Below, one piece after another: positions 22,250 to 33,970 of a stretch of 64,000 nt of DNA (position 1 is its first letter; every line of letters starts with the position of its first letter). Source of the stretch: Eublepharis macularius (lineage: Eukaryota > Chordata > Lepidosauria > Squamata > Eublepharidae); assembly GCF_028583425.1 (NCBI RefSeq), contig NC_072800.1, positions 9,623,001-9,687,000 on the forward strand, in the 5' to 3' direction. Below the pieces are notes generated by a model, which did no database searches, was not told where the DNA came from, and saw only the letters and a program-made list of their open reading frames with translations. Both the position numbers and the translations under genes were made by a program.

Positions 22250-23560
22250 TGTGTCTTCTGGCACTTGACGAACATGTGCCCAGGCATTTTGTGTAGAGAC
22301 ACTCTAAGTCTCACCCTATGAGCTTCTTACTCACAAGCTCCAGGACAGTGTAGAGGCTCCAAGAAGTCAGGGTTCCTCACAACAGCAGAGAAACTTCCTC
22401 AGAAGGCCCACCCCTGACGTGGGTCACGCTTCGTCCAACCTTTCCCTCCTCCGCCTCTCCAGGCTCCCTCCCCTGGGACATCCATCCCTCTCTCAGACCC
22501 TTCCCTCCTTCACCTTCTGAGCTCCCAACTGCCATTCTCCAACTGCCCCGTTGCTAGGCAACCCCTCCTCAGCCTCTGGGTAAATCCTCCTCCCTTTAGA
22601 GGGCAGTGTTTTCTTTTTAAATAACAAATATTTTTACAAGGTTTGCACACCTATAATGTTAAAATTCAAATAGATCAAGGAATAAGTGCCAAGGTTTGGC
22701 AGTTACCCAGGAAGCAAATCTAAGCAGGTCTGATCAGAAGTAAGACCTATTTTATTCAATGGGGCTTACTAGGAAAGTGTTCTTAGGATTGCAGCCCTAT
22801 TTACCTGAGAGGAAGACTACATTTTTTCCCTACATGTGCCAGCTAGAAAAGAAGGTGTCTTCTTAAACTAGTGTACAAGTAACAGGTATATACACATTTA
22901 AAAAAAAAAACCTTTTTGTTTAACCTTTTTTCAAGGGTTGGGGGCTGTCTTGCATTCAGGATTGTCTTTCTTTTGAGTAAACAGTCAATCATTTGTGACT
23001 GCAACACAATGACAACTCTTTAACGCTGAAAAAGAACAGCAGTAATTGTGCTGAATTAATAACATTGTTTATGTCACAAAAACAAATATTTGGGAGGCTA
23101 GCAAACCTGAGTAAGATGACCTATTAATGTGACATCTTTTCTTACTATGAGGTTTGTAAAAAAACAGGAACATGTATTACAGATGTGAAATGTAGAAGAA
23201 AAACACAAACATAATTCAACAGTTAATTTTTAAAAAGTGTTTTGATACCATAGATGTGCAGAAAATATATATAATGCAATGTATGCAAAATGAAATGTAC
23301 AATGTATGTAAAAGACTATGCAAAAATGTTTTTGGATAGGTGCAATAAACTTGTTAGCAAGCAAAAATGTCTATCCTTATAGTTAAAAAGAATGACACAG
23401 TAATGGTTAACAAAAGAGAAGGTTACTGGTGAATTTCTTAGATTCTATGTTGAGCTTTTTCATTGCCAGGTAAATATCCCTAAATTGAGGGAAAGGAATT
23501 CTGTGGATGCAGAAATGTTGTTGGTCGAGGCATGGACTGCCATTCAGACTCTAAAGAACA
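22250..23560. other. intergenic DNA
   Basis: No gene recognised. A decayed Harbinger-type MITE is suggested at about 22715-22800 ('gttcttaggattgcagccc'). Confidence 0.45.
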
Positions 23561-23564
23561 GCAA

Positions 23565-23650
23565 CAGTGCAGTCCTAAGCAGTTGCATCCTTCTATGCCC
23601 ATTGGTTTCAGTGGGCTCAGAAGTGTACAACTTTGATCAGGATTGCATTG
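23565..23650. mobile_element. Harbinger-type MITE copy (86 bp)
   Basis: Starts CAGTGCAGTCCTAAGCAG and ends ATCAGGATTGCATTG, with inverted halves around 'cccattggtttcagtgggc'. Flanks are CAA and TAA, compatible with a TAA duplication with one change. Confidence 0.75.
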
Positions 23651-23738
23651 TAAAGCTCCTCGGGCAGATATTTTTCTCTGTCAAATAAAATGGTTTTTGT
23701 GTGTGGAAGAGCTAGTGATATAATTTGTGATATATTAA

Positions 23739-23930
23739 GAGCCAGTGTGCTGTAGTGGCTAGAGTGGTGGTTTAGGATCTGGGTGACCCAGGTTTGATTC
23801 CCCACTCTGCCATGGAAGCTTGCGGGGAGAATTTGGGCCAGACACAAGTGGCTTATAGCATTCTAAGTGGCTATAAGCCACTTAGGGGCCCCATTGTGGA
23901 GAAAGGTGGGGTATAAATTATGAAAATAAA
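23739..23930 (+). mobile_element. tRNA-derived SINE (Sauria-type)
   Basis: 'gccagtgtgctgtagtggct' and 'gacccaggtttgattccccac' give the tRNA-like head with box B; the 3' end is 'ggagaaaggtggggtataaat'. The middle differs from the other copies ('aagtggcttatagc'). Confidence 0.75.
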
Positions 23931-24107
23931 TAACTAAACTAGCTTAGAAACAATATATGAAATCCAAAGCAAGGAACTTGCTGCTGAGGCCGACCGGAAT
24001 GGGGGAGAGTGACAGAGCCCAGTATGCCTAAGCCCAGTGGAGCGTAGCCTGAGGTGGCCCAAGAGGCACACGTCAAGCGCAAGAGGGAAATCTCCTAATA
24101 TAGACTG

Positions 24108-24902
24108 ATCTCAAGGGAGCCAACGCTCAAGGAGATCAAAACTGGGAATACAATAAAGCGCCCAGAGAATCATATACATCTATTATTATTTTTACCTCTA
24201 AGCTTTTAGATAATTATTACCAGGGCTCATTTCAAGGGGGAATGCACAGGAACACAGTTTTGGCAGTTCCCCAAAGAGTTCATATGTTGGGTGGCCCCAC
24301 CCACTTGACTCTCGGCCATTTTGGGCCCGTTTCAGCCTGAATTGGGGCCGAAACGGCCCAGATCAGGCATCTGACGAGTGGTGGATCACTCTCCCACTCA
24401 GCAGCAGCCCAATTGTGACCATTTGGGGCCACTTTTCAGCCATTTTCAGCCCGTTTTTGCCATTTTGAGCCCAATTTCGGCCCTGAATGGCCAGGATTGG
24501 GTCCAAAACAGCCAAGATATGTGATGTCAGGAGGTGTGGCATGTGCAAATCAGTTATGCTAATTACACACTTCTGGTGATGTCAAGGGGGCATGACATAT
24601 GCTAATGAGTTATGCTAATGAGTTCCTCCAGCTCTTTTTCTACGAAATGACCCGATTATTACATACACCTCATTTAAATACATGTAATAAATCAGTTACG
24701 TTACAGTTCCGTTACCAATATTTCTTGTACAGACCCTTGTAAAGTCCTCAAGTAATTAGTCCTTTTTTATTTCTTGTTGCCTTTCCAGACCGCTCCAACT
24801 AGATGGTAAGGAGTATATACGACGTTTGTTCCCCCCAATGGGTAGAGTGAAACTTTATAGTTTCCCAGTTTTGATCTCCTTGAGCGCTGGCTCCCTTGAG
24901 AT
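24108..24902. repeat. 41-bp inverted repeat enclosing a hAT-type insertion
   Basis: Positions 24108-24148 (begins atctcaagggagccaacgct) and 24862-24902 are reverse complements with one mismatch. The hAT-type element at 24221-24654 lies between them. The arms could be the ends of an older, larger element; its class is not recognised. Confidence 0.6.
24221..24654. mobile_element. hAT-type non-autonomous element (434 bp) with 8-bp duplication
   Basis: Starts CAGGGCTCATTTC and ends GAAATGACCCG (inverted termini), flanked by ATTATTAC on both sides (24213-24220 and 24655-24662). The interior is rich in 'ggccattttcagcc'-like simple motifs and has no coding capacity. Confidence 0.85.
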
Positions 24903-25059
24903 TAAACTCAGAGACACCCCATGATGAGGCCAGGGCCAGGAGAGAACCCACTGACAGTAAAGGTGGGAAAGCCAGGCCTACCCTCTGAGGGACTGGAGGA
25001 AGCAAGGGGCCAGAAGAACCCAAGATGACCCAGGAAGGGTTGGGAAAGTCCAAGCAAGA

Positions 25060-26555
25060 AGAAGGAGTGAGGGACTGGCCCAGAGTGCAACATCTACAGG
25101 GAATGGAGGCTTACCTGGGAGGCGAATTGCAGCAGAGTGACCAAAGGCATAGAGGTATGAGGGATTCATGAAATGTAAATGCATTTCACTCATTCCCAAA
25201 GAAAATACCTCATAGGCTTTTTTCAGAAGAAGCCAAAATGAAAAAGCCCTCAGAAGAAAACTCATTCCTGCCCTACCACAATTTTTCCTGGCTTTTTTGG
25301 ACATCGACTTCTCTATAACTACCGAATAATTTCTAGCACTCTGTGGGAATATTCTGGAAAACCAAATAGCTAAGAATTTCTGACTGGCAAATCAACTGCT
25401 GTTGGACACTGAATGATGCTTCTACGCCCCCAGAGACCACGCAGGCAGGCAGGCAGGCATACTAGTAGGGCTGTGTAAGTGCAAAGTGCGCCGTGTGTCA
25501 CCTTCAATGATGGAACTGTCAGTTTAAACACACACCAGCTTAAGAATGCACTCCCGCAGACAAGAGCAGAGTGCCGATTAATTGTAGGAAGCTCTGTTTT
25601 TAAATTCTTCATGAAGTGAAACATAAAAGATTTAGATGATATGTTTTAAGTGTAACAGCCGGGGGAAATAAAGAATAATCTGGCTATGCTAAAATGGTAG
25701 GTGACCAGCCACTCTGATATTGCACTTGGCCACATTTCTCTGGAGCACAAAGTGAAAGAAGAGAAATACCTTCCAAAATTCAGTGGTGTCAATCAGGGCT
25801 TACACTAGGGTTGCCAGTTTCCCACTGGTGTAGGGAGGGAGATCCCCTCCCTGCCCCCAGTTCCTGTTGCCTGCCTCTACTCAGCTGGGCCACAGGAGGC
25901 AATGCCTGAATGAAATGGGGAGGGAATAATCAGCATACTACTGTTGCTTCTGGCACAACCCAGAAATGACATCATTATGTTGGGTGAGAGTCTAGCATTC
26001 ACCCACAACTCTATGGTTTCCAGAGAGTTTGGGATGAATGCTAGAACTTCACCCCAAGCATGATGGTGTCACTTCTAGGCCATGCTGGAAGTGATGTTAT
26101 TGTGCCAGGGACACAGATTGCACTCCCCTGAACTTTAAGTCCCTGCCTTCTGCATCTCCTGCTGGTTCCCAGGCCATGCCTGACAACCTGCCCACAGCAG
26201 GCCTTCTTATATTGTAAGCTAAGAGAAACATTTCTGACCCAGAATACTGCAGTGTATAATCCATATTACAAGTATCTGTGCTTTGGAAGATTGACTATAA
26301 ACATTCCATTAGCTGATTTCTCTGACTTGCAACCCACAGTGCCATTCAGATGAAATAGGTAATTAATTACCCATGAAAGAAAGGTCATACTGTCTCAGTG
26401 AACTTCAGTTAGCCTTAAAGGTGCAACTGGACTCTTAAAAATATTAAGAAACAACTGAGAGATTGAAACAGTATTTAATGTACTTGAAACCTGGGAACAG
26501 ATTTCATGTACTATGAGAAGACCACACAGGTACTACTTGGTTAATTCATTTACCC
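25060..26555. other. intergenic DNA
   Basis: No gene recognised. About 25805-26200 contains a GC-richer repeat beginning 'agggttgccagtttcccac' that resembles a common squamate interspersed repeat but could not be classified. Confidence 0.45.
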
Positions 26556-26560
26556 AGGGC

Positions 26561-27022
26561 AGAGATGGGCACAAATCAGAACACGAACTGGCCCGGTTCA
26601 TGGTTCTCGAACCAGCGGAGAACTTCCGAACTGGTATGCTGGTTCGTTTTGTTCGTTTTAAAAAGCAATGCCCCATTTTGTGCCGCTGCAAAACTCCGAG
26701 GGGCAGGGAAATGGCCATTTAAACTGCAGGTGGGGCTTGGCTGGCCGGCTGGGAACTCCCAGCCGGCCAGCCAAGCCCCACTGTTTAAATGATCAGCTGC
26801 TTGTCAGGGATCTCCACAACAAGCAGCTGATCAGCGGGTTTAAATGCTCCTTTCTGTGCCGCTGCTAAGCGACATGGAAAAGACCATTTAAACCCCACAT
26901 ATGAACCATGAACTCGTTCACGAACTTGCCCCAGTTCGGGGAAGTTCGTGGTTCATGGTTCGTGAAAATGCACGAACCAGGAACCGCATGGTTCATTTTT
27001 TTCATGGTTCGTGCCCACCCCT
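26561..27022. mobile_element. non-autonomous DNA transposon with nested palindromes
   Basis: Termini 'agatgggcac' and 'gtgcccacccct' are inverted. Inside, 'gggcttggctggccggctggg' is answered by its reverse complement about 10 bp later, and 'gatcagctgcttgt' by 'acaagcagctgatc'. Several copies of a 'gaaccatgaac/gttcatggttc'-like motif fill the ends. Short open frames here reflect this symmetry and are not genes. Confidence 0.6.
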
Positions 27023-27024
27023 AA

Positions 27025-28500
27025 CGAGCTGAAACTCTATTCTGGCAGTTCTCCAAAGAGATCACTTGATCATGTGTTCTCCTTCCCTCCCTCTCAACCA
27101 GCCCTCACCCTGCGAGTTCATGATGTTATGTCTTCTGTTGCATATCCTCCCTTCAAACTCTCCCCAGTAGTTAGGTTAAATCCCCTGTAATACTCCTCTT
27201 TTAATTTTGATACCTCTTTATTGACGTAACAATTTAAAAGGACTTATTGTTTTTAATCAGTTCCTGCAGGCCAGATGAAGGGGGGGAGCGTGAAAATTTA
27301 AAGAGCCCTTTCTGTGTATGATCTAAATTGACTCGAGCTTTGTGGCACAAAGTAGCACGTGGGCAATAAAGGGGTTAACAATGTAGTTGGACCCGTGCAG
27401 TATGAGAGTTGTAGGCAATAAGGATTCTGGGAGTTTTAGTAAAACACTGTGCAGCTTCCTGTAATGGCCAGTCCCAGGGACATGAGGGGAGATAGTTCTT
27501 TCAGGGTAGTCTGATTTTCTCCCTATTAAATGCAGCAAATGGCCACAAATGAGGAGCTGCTTTTAAAAATGTATTTTTCGTTTGCTTAAAAACACACTGG
27601 TCAGTTGTGCCCTTCTTTTTTTCCCCCTTTCCTATATTCACTTTCTTGAATTCTGGTACACTAGCAAATAGGCTTTTCTTGTGGGTGTAGTTCTTGTGTT
27701 CTTTAGATTTTGCCGAAGTTATTGCATGTTTGTGACATTTTTACTATACCTTCCTTCACTCGTTACCAGTGTTGGCAGATTTGTAATGACTAATTTCTCA
27801 TATGTGACCAAGTGAAATTGCAAGTGCACACTTGAAAATTCATTCAGGTTTTATTTCTTGTTTAAATTTAGGCTTAATTGAGGGACACTGAATTTGTTTT
27901 GTGGATAGTTTCAGATGCATTACATTTGCCTTTAAAAAAACCAATTTGTGCATGGTGTTTATTTCATTTTCATGGTCAGTTGTTTTGCATACTCCAAGTC
28001 TTGTTTTTGCACCATGTTTTTGTACCATGAAAATGTTAACATAAATGTTTTTAAGGCAAGAGATGTGGTTTGCCATTGCCTGCCTCTGAGAAACAACCCT
28101 GGAGGCTAAGATTAGGCTAGCCTGGGTTGTCCTGGTCTGGGATCAGGTGGTATACTGCCCCAGTTAGCTCTTATGGTCTCAAGCCTATGCTTGGTCTCTC
28201 CTTGCTCATCCCTGATTTAGATTGGGGTTGTGCAGGGAGATGAAAGAGTTCTGGCCCTTTGAGCCCAATTTGCTTTTGATAATCGAAGCTGTGTTCCCTG
28301 TGCTGTGGTAGCATTTTAAAAGAAAAAAAAATGCTTCATTTTCCCTTTAAAATGCTTAAAACAATACAAGAAGCCCCGTTACAAGAAGTGTGAATCTACC
28401 TTTCATCCACACATTTCTCTAATCATTTTTAAAGTCCCTAACACCCTCTAGCAGTTGCCACTTTATGTGGCAGTGAATTCCATATATTACAGATGCATTC
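27025..28500. other. intergenic DNA with a 5S-SINE remnant
   Basis: 28050-28150 ('aggcaagagatgtggtttgcc' to 'ctggtctgggatcag') is a reverse-strand 5S-SINE remnant. Nothing else identified. Confidence 0.5.
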
Positions 28501-28504
28501 TTTA

Positions 28505-28640
28505 ATATCCAGAGGAGTTAGCCGTGTTAGTCTGTAGTTGCAAAATAGTAAAAAGTCCAGTAGTACCTTTAAGACTAACCAAGTTTATTGAGGGATAAAC
28601 TTTTGAGAACAACATACATAAGTGGGTGTCATCAAAATAT
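28505..28640 (+). mobile_element. 'ATCCAGAGGAGTTAGCCGTG' retroposed repeat, 5' half
   Basis: Begins atccagaggagttagccgtg, then 'agtctgtagttgcaaaatag' and 'gtacctttaagactaacc'. It is the same 5' end as the insertions at 32981-33161 and 42956-43063. The mirrored second half is missing. Confidence 0.7.
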
Positions 28641-28649
28641 TGATGGTAC

Positions 28650-29530
28650 CCAATACCAATGCCTCAGACAATCTAATTCAAAAGTCTTTTAATCAAATAG
28701 ATTCTGGTTTTGGAAAAGGTGTGCTCAAAACTTGCAACTTGCTGCTCACAAAGTAGATTTCTGGCTCACAACACTGCACCGCTTATAGGGAACACTGATG
28801 CCAGGTAAAGGGCGGGGAAGCAAGCAGGCCTGAAACACGGGAGCACTCCTGGGGGTGGCTCCGCCCTGCACAACGACATCACTTTCCAGAAGTGATGTCA
28901 TCATGTGATCCTGGGAGCGTGTGCGCACGCACATATGATCCCAGTGAGTTCCACACCTCTTTTCCCTGCACCTATAAATAGATAAAAATGTGAATTTAAA
29001 CTGAGCTATTTTTGATCTGCCTGACACACACAAACATACCACCCTTTTTACTATTCTCTTTGGTTGGCTGACTACTTAACATACATAACGACTACTTAAT
29101 ACATACATGCTTCCAAGGCCACCCGAGTCAAAAATGCCATTATCAGTGCTAACAGCCATTAAGTTTATCTAGGTGTACATCACGTTTCATCATCATAAAC
29201 TTTATTGCATTAACTCAAAGCCTTAGCAAGCAACATTAAAAACAATCAATCCAATTAATCACTATGCAAATTAGAATCCATAAAATATAAAATATATAAT
29301 GATAATTAAAATCATAATCTTTATTAGGAAGAAGTACAAAATACAGAGTTAACAATAACTTCTTATTCCTATAGTAATTTATCAGACCTAGTATAAGGTA
29401 AAAGACTATCCATCAACCACACTAGCAACAGGGGATTTTGACTGAATCTTTATAACTGAGATGAATTTTTCCATTTGTAATGTATCCCATTTATTTTTAT
29501 CAGCCAGCAATATCACAAGTTTATTATGGT
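28650..29530. other. intergenic DNA
   Basis: No gene recognised; 28795-28960 carries GC-richer repeat-like sequence with 'agaagtgatgtcatcatgtg'. Confidence 0.4.
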
Positions 29531-29534
29531 CAGA

Positions 29535-29751
29535 TAGGCTTGCCATCTCCAGGTTGGAAAATTCCTGGAGATTTGGGGGGTGGGACCTGGAGAGGGTGGG
29601 GTTTGGGGAGGAGAGGGACCTCATTAGGCTATAATACCATAGAGTTTGCCCTCCAAAGCAGCCCTCCTCTCCAGGGGAACTAACCTCTGTGGACTGGAGA
29701 TCAGTCGTAATTCCGGAAGATCTCCAGCTACCACCTGGAGGCTGGCAACCC
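29535..29751. repeat. 'GGTTGGCAACC' family repeat with a 10-bp flanking duplication
   Basis: Best-preserved copy: 'taggcttgccatctccaggt' to 'ggaggctggcaacc', flanked by TATGGTCAGA at 29525-29534 and 29752-29761. Open frames on both strands of this repeat are incidental. Confidence 0.7.
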
Positions 29752-30289
29752 TATGGTCAGACCTCCCTGGGTATTGTAATAAAATATTCCCAAACTATCT
29801 TACACGTTCCACTACAAATCTTGGACACCAAAAAACCGCATGACCTAAATCCTCAATAACCCTCTGATAACACTGAGAGGTGTAAAATATTCAAATGTGC
29901 CTTGGTAAATGCTTTTTTATGCTCAAAATTTATTAAATCAGTAAAGTAAGATGGAAGGGGGAGGGGGGGAAAGCTGCTTACAGAGGTGCTACTGGACCCG
30001 AAACTCAATCTTCTACTGCAGACCAACACAGCTATCCACCTGAAACTGCCTATAGAGAGAAGCTGTTCTCAGAGGACCCAATAATGCAGCATCCACTTGA
30101 GTGTTTATATCCAACCGTCTGTTTTATTAGTTGCTTCGCTGCAGAGAAATCAAGCCTCCTTAAATATCCAACTGAAAATCCAAGTTTGGTCACTATATTT
30201 AGTATATGGCTTTCATCTCCTCAGAAAACAGAGTGAGTAAACTGGAACTTGTACAAAAAATAATTTTCAGTCAAAAATTAATGGCAGCT

Positions 30290-30424
30290 TTATTTTTTTA
30301 AGTAATATTTTTATTAACATATTAAAATCAGTGAACAGAGTTAACAAAGAACAACAAAGTAATAGTTAACTATATACAATTATGTACAGGAATACTTAAT
30401 CACGATTGGTTATAGCTTCGAACA
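30290..30424 (-). mobile_element. LINE 3' end insertion with 11-bp duplication
   Basis: Begins with a T-rich tract and contains the reverse complement of a polyadenylation signal (AATAAAAATATT on the minus strand). It is flanked by TAATGGCAGCT at 30279-30289 and 30425-30435. This fits a 5'-truncated antisense LINE insertion; L1-like is plausible but not proven. Confidence 0.6.
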
Positions 30425-30429
30425 TAATG

Positions 30430-31540
30430 GCAGCTCTATGAGCTAAAAATAATATTGGGAGCAAAGACAATTCAGATCAAACTATAACCAATGCTGTTGA
30501 ATTAGGAACTGCTAACAACATGAGAGTAAATTTGTTTGAACGACTTCTCATGGCCATACATCTCTGAACCCCCGAAGTATGTCATGTTTGTCATGGGCTC
30601 AGATTGGTTCTCCAGAAGCCGTGTAAACAGTCCGTACGCAGCTGACCATCTAAGCGAAAAATGCCAAATTTAGAGCTGGAAAGTGGTAAGAGCAGCTGCT
30701 CCAATCATTGTAGGGAGAGATTTCCTTGAGCAATTTTCATTCCACTTCCCAATTTCAATTTTCAGAGCAGAGCAGAGCACAGGGAGGAGGGCCAAGGGTG
30801 CTTTCAAGGGAGCTTGCTTGCAGGGGGAGCGGAATGTAAATGTAATAAAATAAATAAATAAAATAAATAAACCCCTTCCCTCTCGCACTGAGGCTTCGAG
30901 GAAAGACTGCTGGGGAGGGAGAGCTCCTCAGTCAACACCACTCCGTATGGAGAAGGTCAACCCAGAGCCACCAGTTGGCAGTTCTGTAATTGCCACTTGA
31001 GGTTCTGCCCCGAGAGGAAGCTCAATTTAGAACTTGCAGATATTGGAGGATAGTCAAGCGGCACTGAAACTGGCAAGACGAGTCTTTGTCTGCTTGCCCT
31101 TGCCTCAAGGGTCCCCAGACTTTTCTAGCCTGCAGGGACCTTTGGTATTCTGAAACAGGGTGGTGGACGCAACTGCAAAATGGCTGCCACAGGAGGAGGA
31201 GCCAACCGCGAAATGTCAGGGAGTGAGCTTCTGTGTAACTCTTCAGCATTTCAGGCAGAAGCTCTGTTTAGCTGAATGCCTTTTAAAATGAACATATGTT
31301 AAAAAAATATTTTCTTGTATATTTACACACAAACACAATGCAGATTGTTGTGCTGGGGTGGCAGCTGTTCCTGAAGCAAATTTTAAAGACTGCACAACCA
31401 ATCAGATATCTAATGGGACTGTGATTGGCTGCTTCTGCTGCCAGCTGACAACTTAAAAAAATTTCAAGGTATTCACAGGTACTGGCTGATTATGACTGTT
31501 TGGGGGGCCCTCCCCACTTCCATACTATGTTATCTGTGCT
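30430..31540. other. intergenic DNA
   Basis: No gene recognised; an (AAAT)n tract lies at about 30838-30870. Confidence 0.45.
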
Positions 31541-31544
31541 ATTT

Positions 31545-31865
31545 ACTTATTTATTTACATTATTTATAGTCCATCTTTCTCATTGAGATTCAAGGTGGAT
31601 TACATAGAATAACTCAATGTTTATTTTACCCGAACATAAGAACATTGCTTGATTTGGCTAAGCATCCATCTAGTCCTGCTTCCTGTTTCTCACAGTGGCC
31701 AACCAGGTGCTCCGCAGACGGTTTAGAAATAAGCCCAGAAGGCCAGTCTTCCGAAATGCATTCAAAGGTACACTGTCTCTGAACATGGAAGTTCCATGTC
31801 ATCATTGTGGCTAATAGCCATTGTGAAGCTCTCCTCCTTGAATCTGTTCAATATTTTTTAAAAAA
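31545..31865. repeat. degenerate squamate interspersed repeats
   Basis: 'tttatagtccatctttctc' (31563-31581) is the antisense end of a LINE-like repeat also seen at 57905. 'ccatctagtcctgcttcctg' (about 31668-31687) begins another common repeat. Both are truncated. Confidence 0.45.
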
Positions 31866-31930
31866 CGAGTTCTTTTTTGAAACAATGAGTGGATTATGCA
31901 TTGTTTGAAGAAATGCTTCTTTTTGCTATT

Positions 31931-32620
31931 GTAGTGTAGTGGTTAGTGTCATCTTAGGATCTTGGAAAGCTGTTTTTAAATTCCTCCTCTGCCCTGGAAG
32001 CTTTGCTGGGTGATCTTGGAACAGTCACTCAGCCTAACTCACCTTACAGGGTTGTTGTGAGGATAGGATAGGAGAACAATGTACTGCTTTTTGTTCCAGT
32101 TGAGTAGAATTGCAGGGTATCAACAAAGTAAATAAACAAATTATCCTGAATCTCTGCCTATCAGGTTTAGCTCATGAGTTTTACTATTTGGGGAGAGGGA
32201 GATAAAGTTCTCTCTATCCACTTCCTGCACTTCATCCATTTTTGCAAATCTCTATCAGGCCTCTCTTACGTTTAGTCACTTCAAATCTGCTTTCAACTTA
32301 AAAAACTTGATTGCTGTGCATTACCAGAAGCAGTCAGTTTTGTGTATCGTGTATGAAAGCGATAATAAACCTAATAATATCTGCACAGTTTTTTAACAGG
32401 ACAATTTGCAACTCTACCATAGTGTATGTTTGTGTGTGTTGCTACAGTACAACCTGTGCGTGGGAGATGGACACTTCATTTTGTAAGCCACTGTTGTGTA
32501 GCAGTCAGAGTGGCACATGTCACATAAGGACGGGGGAAACCCAGGATCAGATCTCTTGGGCCAGTCCCACATTCTCAGCCTAACTTACCTCACAAGTTGT
32601 TGTGCAGGAGCCATTGTGGA
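31931..32620 (+). mobile_element. two degenerate tRNA-derived SINE copies
   Basis: First copy about 31931-32120 ('gtagtgtagtggttagtgtc', then 'cttacagggttgttgtgagg'). Second, shorter copy about 32487-32620 ('gtagcagtcagagtgg', then 'taacttacctcacaagttg'). Both are diverged from 16653-16857. Confidence 0.6.
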
Positions 32621-32786
32621 CAGGAGAGCAATAGCCACAACAGTCACAGTTTCTCATCGGAGCTTCAGTGAAGGAAATGCATTTCACAGGCTGTGGGGAA
32701 GCAGCCACAGAGTCTGTGGGGAGGAGAAAAGGGTCAGCTTGATTGGGAGCCAAGCTGTCAGAAGAACATGTGGTGCAGCGCGATCA

Positions 32787-32918
32787 AGATGGATAGCCGT
32801 GCTAGTCTGTCTGTAGCAGTCTAAAAGAGCAAGAGTCCAGTAGCACCTAGAAGACTAACAAAATTTGTGGTAGGGTAGGAGCTTTTGTGACTCACAGCTC
32901 ACTTCTTCAGATGTGATG
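32787..32918 (+). mobile_element. retroposed repeat of the 'AGTCCAGTAGCACC' type
   Basis: 'atagccgtgctagtctgtct', 'agagtccagtagcaccta' and 'cacagctcacttcttcagatg' identify a relative of the 32981-33161 element. A mirrored, fuller copy lies at about 34115-34345. Confidence 0.6.
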
Positions 32919-32924
32919 TAGGGG

Positions 32925-33312
32925 TTAAAGTGTCAGACTAGAATGTGGACAACCTCGGTTCAATCCCCCACTGTGCCAAGATCCAGAGGAGTTTGCCGTG
33001 TTAGTCTGTAGTTGCAAAATAATAGAGTCCCATAGCACCTTTAGAACCACATCTCTCTTCATCGCCATGGCCTCTGACGAAGGGAGCTGTGGTTCTCAAA
33101 AACTTATGCTACAATAAAGTTGGTTAGTCTTAAAGGTGCTCTTGGACTCTTTACTATTTTGCCACTGTGCCAAGGAACGGACCCTGAGCCAGTCACACAC
33201 CTTCTCGGCCCAGCCTACCTCACAGGGTTGTTGTGAGGACAAAATGGAGGCGAGGAGAAGCGTGTAAGCTGCTTTGGGCCCCCACAGGGGAGAAAGGCAG
33301 GGTATAACTGGA
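32925..33312 (+). mobile_element. tRNA-derived SINE split by a retroposed insertion
   Basis: The SINE runs 32925-32980, is interrupted at 32981-33161, and resumes to 33312 ('ctacctcacagggttgttgt', 'ggggagaaaggcagggtata'). The 13-bp CCACTGTGCCAAG is present on both sides of the interruption (32968-32980 and 33162-33174). Confidence 0.85.
32981..33161 (+). mobile_element. self-complementary retroposed repeat with 13-bp duplication
   Basis: Begins atccagaggagtttgccgtg and ends ttggactctttactattttg. The first half ('gcaaaataatagagtcccat', 'agcaccttta') is mirrored in the second ('taaaggtgct', 'ggactctttactattttg'), so the unit can fold back on itself. The 13-bp target duplication points to LINE-type retroposition. 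The unit boundaries are the same as at 42956-43063. Confidence 0.8.
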
Positions 33313-33329
33313 GACAGATAATCACTAAT

Positions 33330-33970
33330 CACCCGCGCCTCCCCGCGCTTCTGCTTTTGCAGGCCTTGGAGTTCCGAGGCGCCCCCCCCCCAAAGCTTCC
33401 CAGTCCCCGAAGCCGCCCCCGGCGCGTCCCTGCCCGGCGGCCCTCGCCTTCCACCCCGGCCGGCGGAGGCGGAGGCGGAGGCAGAAGCGGGAGGAGGGGC
33501 CGAGCGGCGCCTCCGCCCGCCCCGCCGCCTCTGCTGCCCGGGGGTTGCTGCCGCCACCGGCGGGCCGCGCCGCAGAGGCGATGGAGCGGTGGCGAGAGGC
33601 GCTCTCCTTCCAGTCCTTCCAAAGCCGGCTGCCCCCGGGCGCGGCGTACGGCTACGGCGGGGAGAGCCCGCAGGGGCTGCGCCGCAGGGAGTTCGCCCGC
33701 CTGGGAGGTAATCGGCGCTGGGCGCGGAGGCGGAGGAGAGGCGCCCCCGGCGCTCGCAACTTTCGGGGCTGCCCGGGCGAGCGCGCCGGCCGGGGCGCCC
33801 AGCGGAGGGCCAAGTCTCCGCCGGCCTTGAGGGAGGGCGGCGGGCGGCGCCAAGGCGGCCAATCCAGACGCGCCTTGCGACACTTTCGCAACTGTCGTTC
33901 CTTCTCCGACCGGCTGCCTCTTCGCCCGCCCCCCCCCCCGCGCCTTCTCTCCGGGCTCTTCCGGCTTCTT
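33330..33970 (+). promoter_or_regulatory. MOCOS: CpG-rich promoter block of MOCOS
   Basis: A sharp rise in G+C and CpG density from about 33330 to 33970 surrounds MOCOS exon 1, the pattern of a housekeeping-type CpG-island promoter. No TATA box is evident upstream of the ATG. Long open frames on both strands here are by-products of the low stop-codon frequency in GC-rich DNA. A SINE ends only about 20 bp upstream of the block. The transcription start is not determined. Confidence 0.75.
33581..33707 (+). CDS. MOCOS: MOCOS exon 1 (molybdenum cofactor sulfurase), coding part
   Basis: MOCOS transfers sulfur to the molybdenum cofactor, activating xanthine dehydrogenase and aldehyde oxidase in the cytosol. 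This exon gives 42 codons from an ATG in good context (G at -3, G at +4) and ends in phase 1 before the donor GTAATC at 33708. The encoded N-terminus contains AYGYG and LRRREFARLG, which match the N-terminal pattern of vertebrate MOCOS; the first 20 or so residues are poorly conserved, as expected. It joins exon 2 at 56001 to form a glycine codon. The 5' UTR is not delimited. Identification rests on exons 1-3 together. Confidence 0.85.

Noticed and set aside
26513..26868. Cluster of short frames on both strands
   Set aside because: They fall in a non-autonomous transposon with nested palindromes, which yields mirrored frames.
32311..32816. Upstream small frames just before the MOCOS promoter as an extra 5' exon
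   Set aside because: They lie in tRNA-derived SINE remnants and no splice donor consistent with MOCOS exon 1 is evident.
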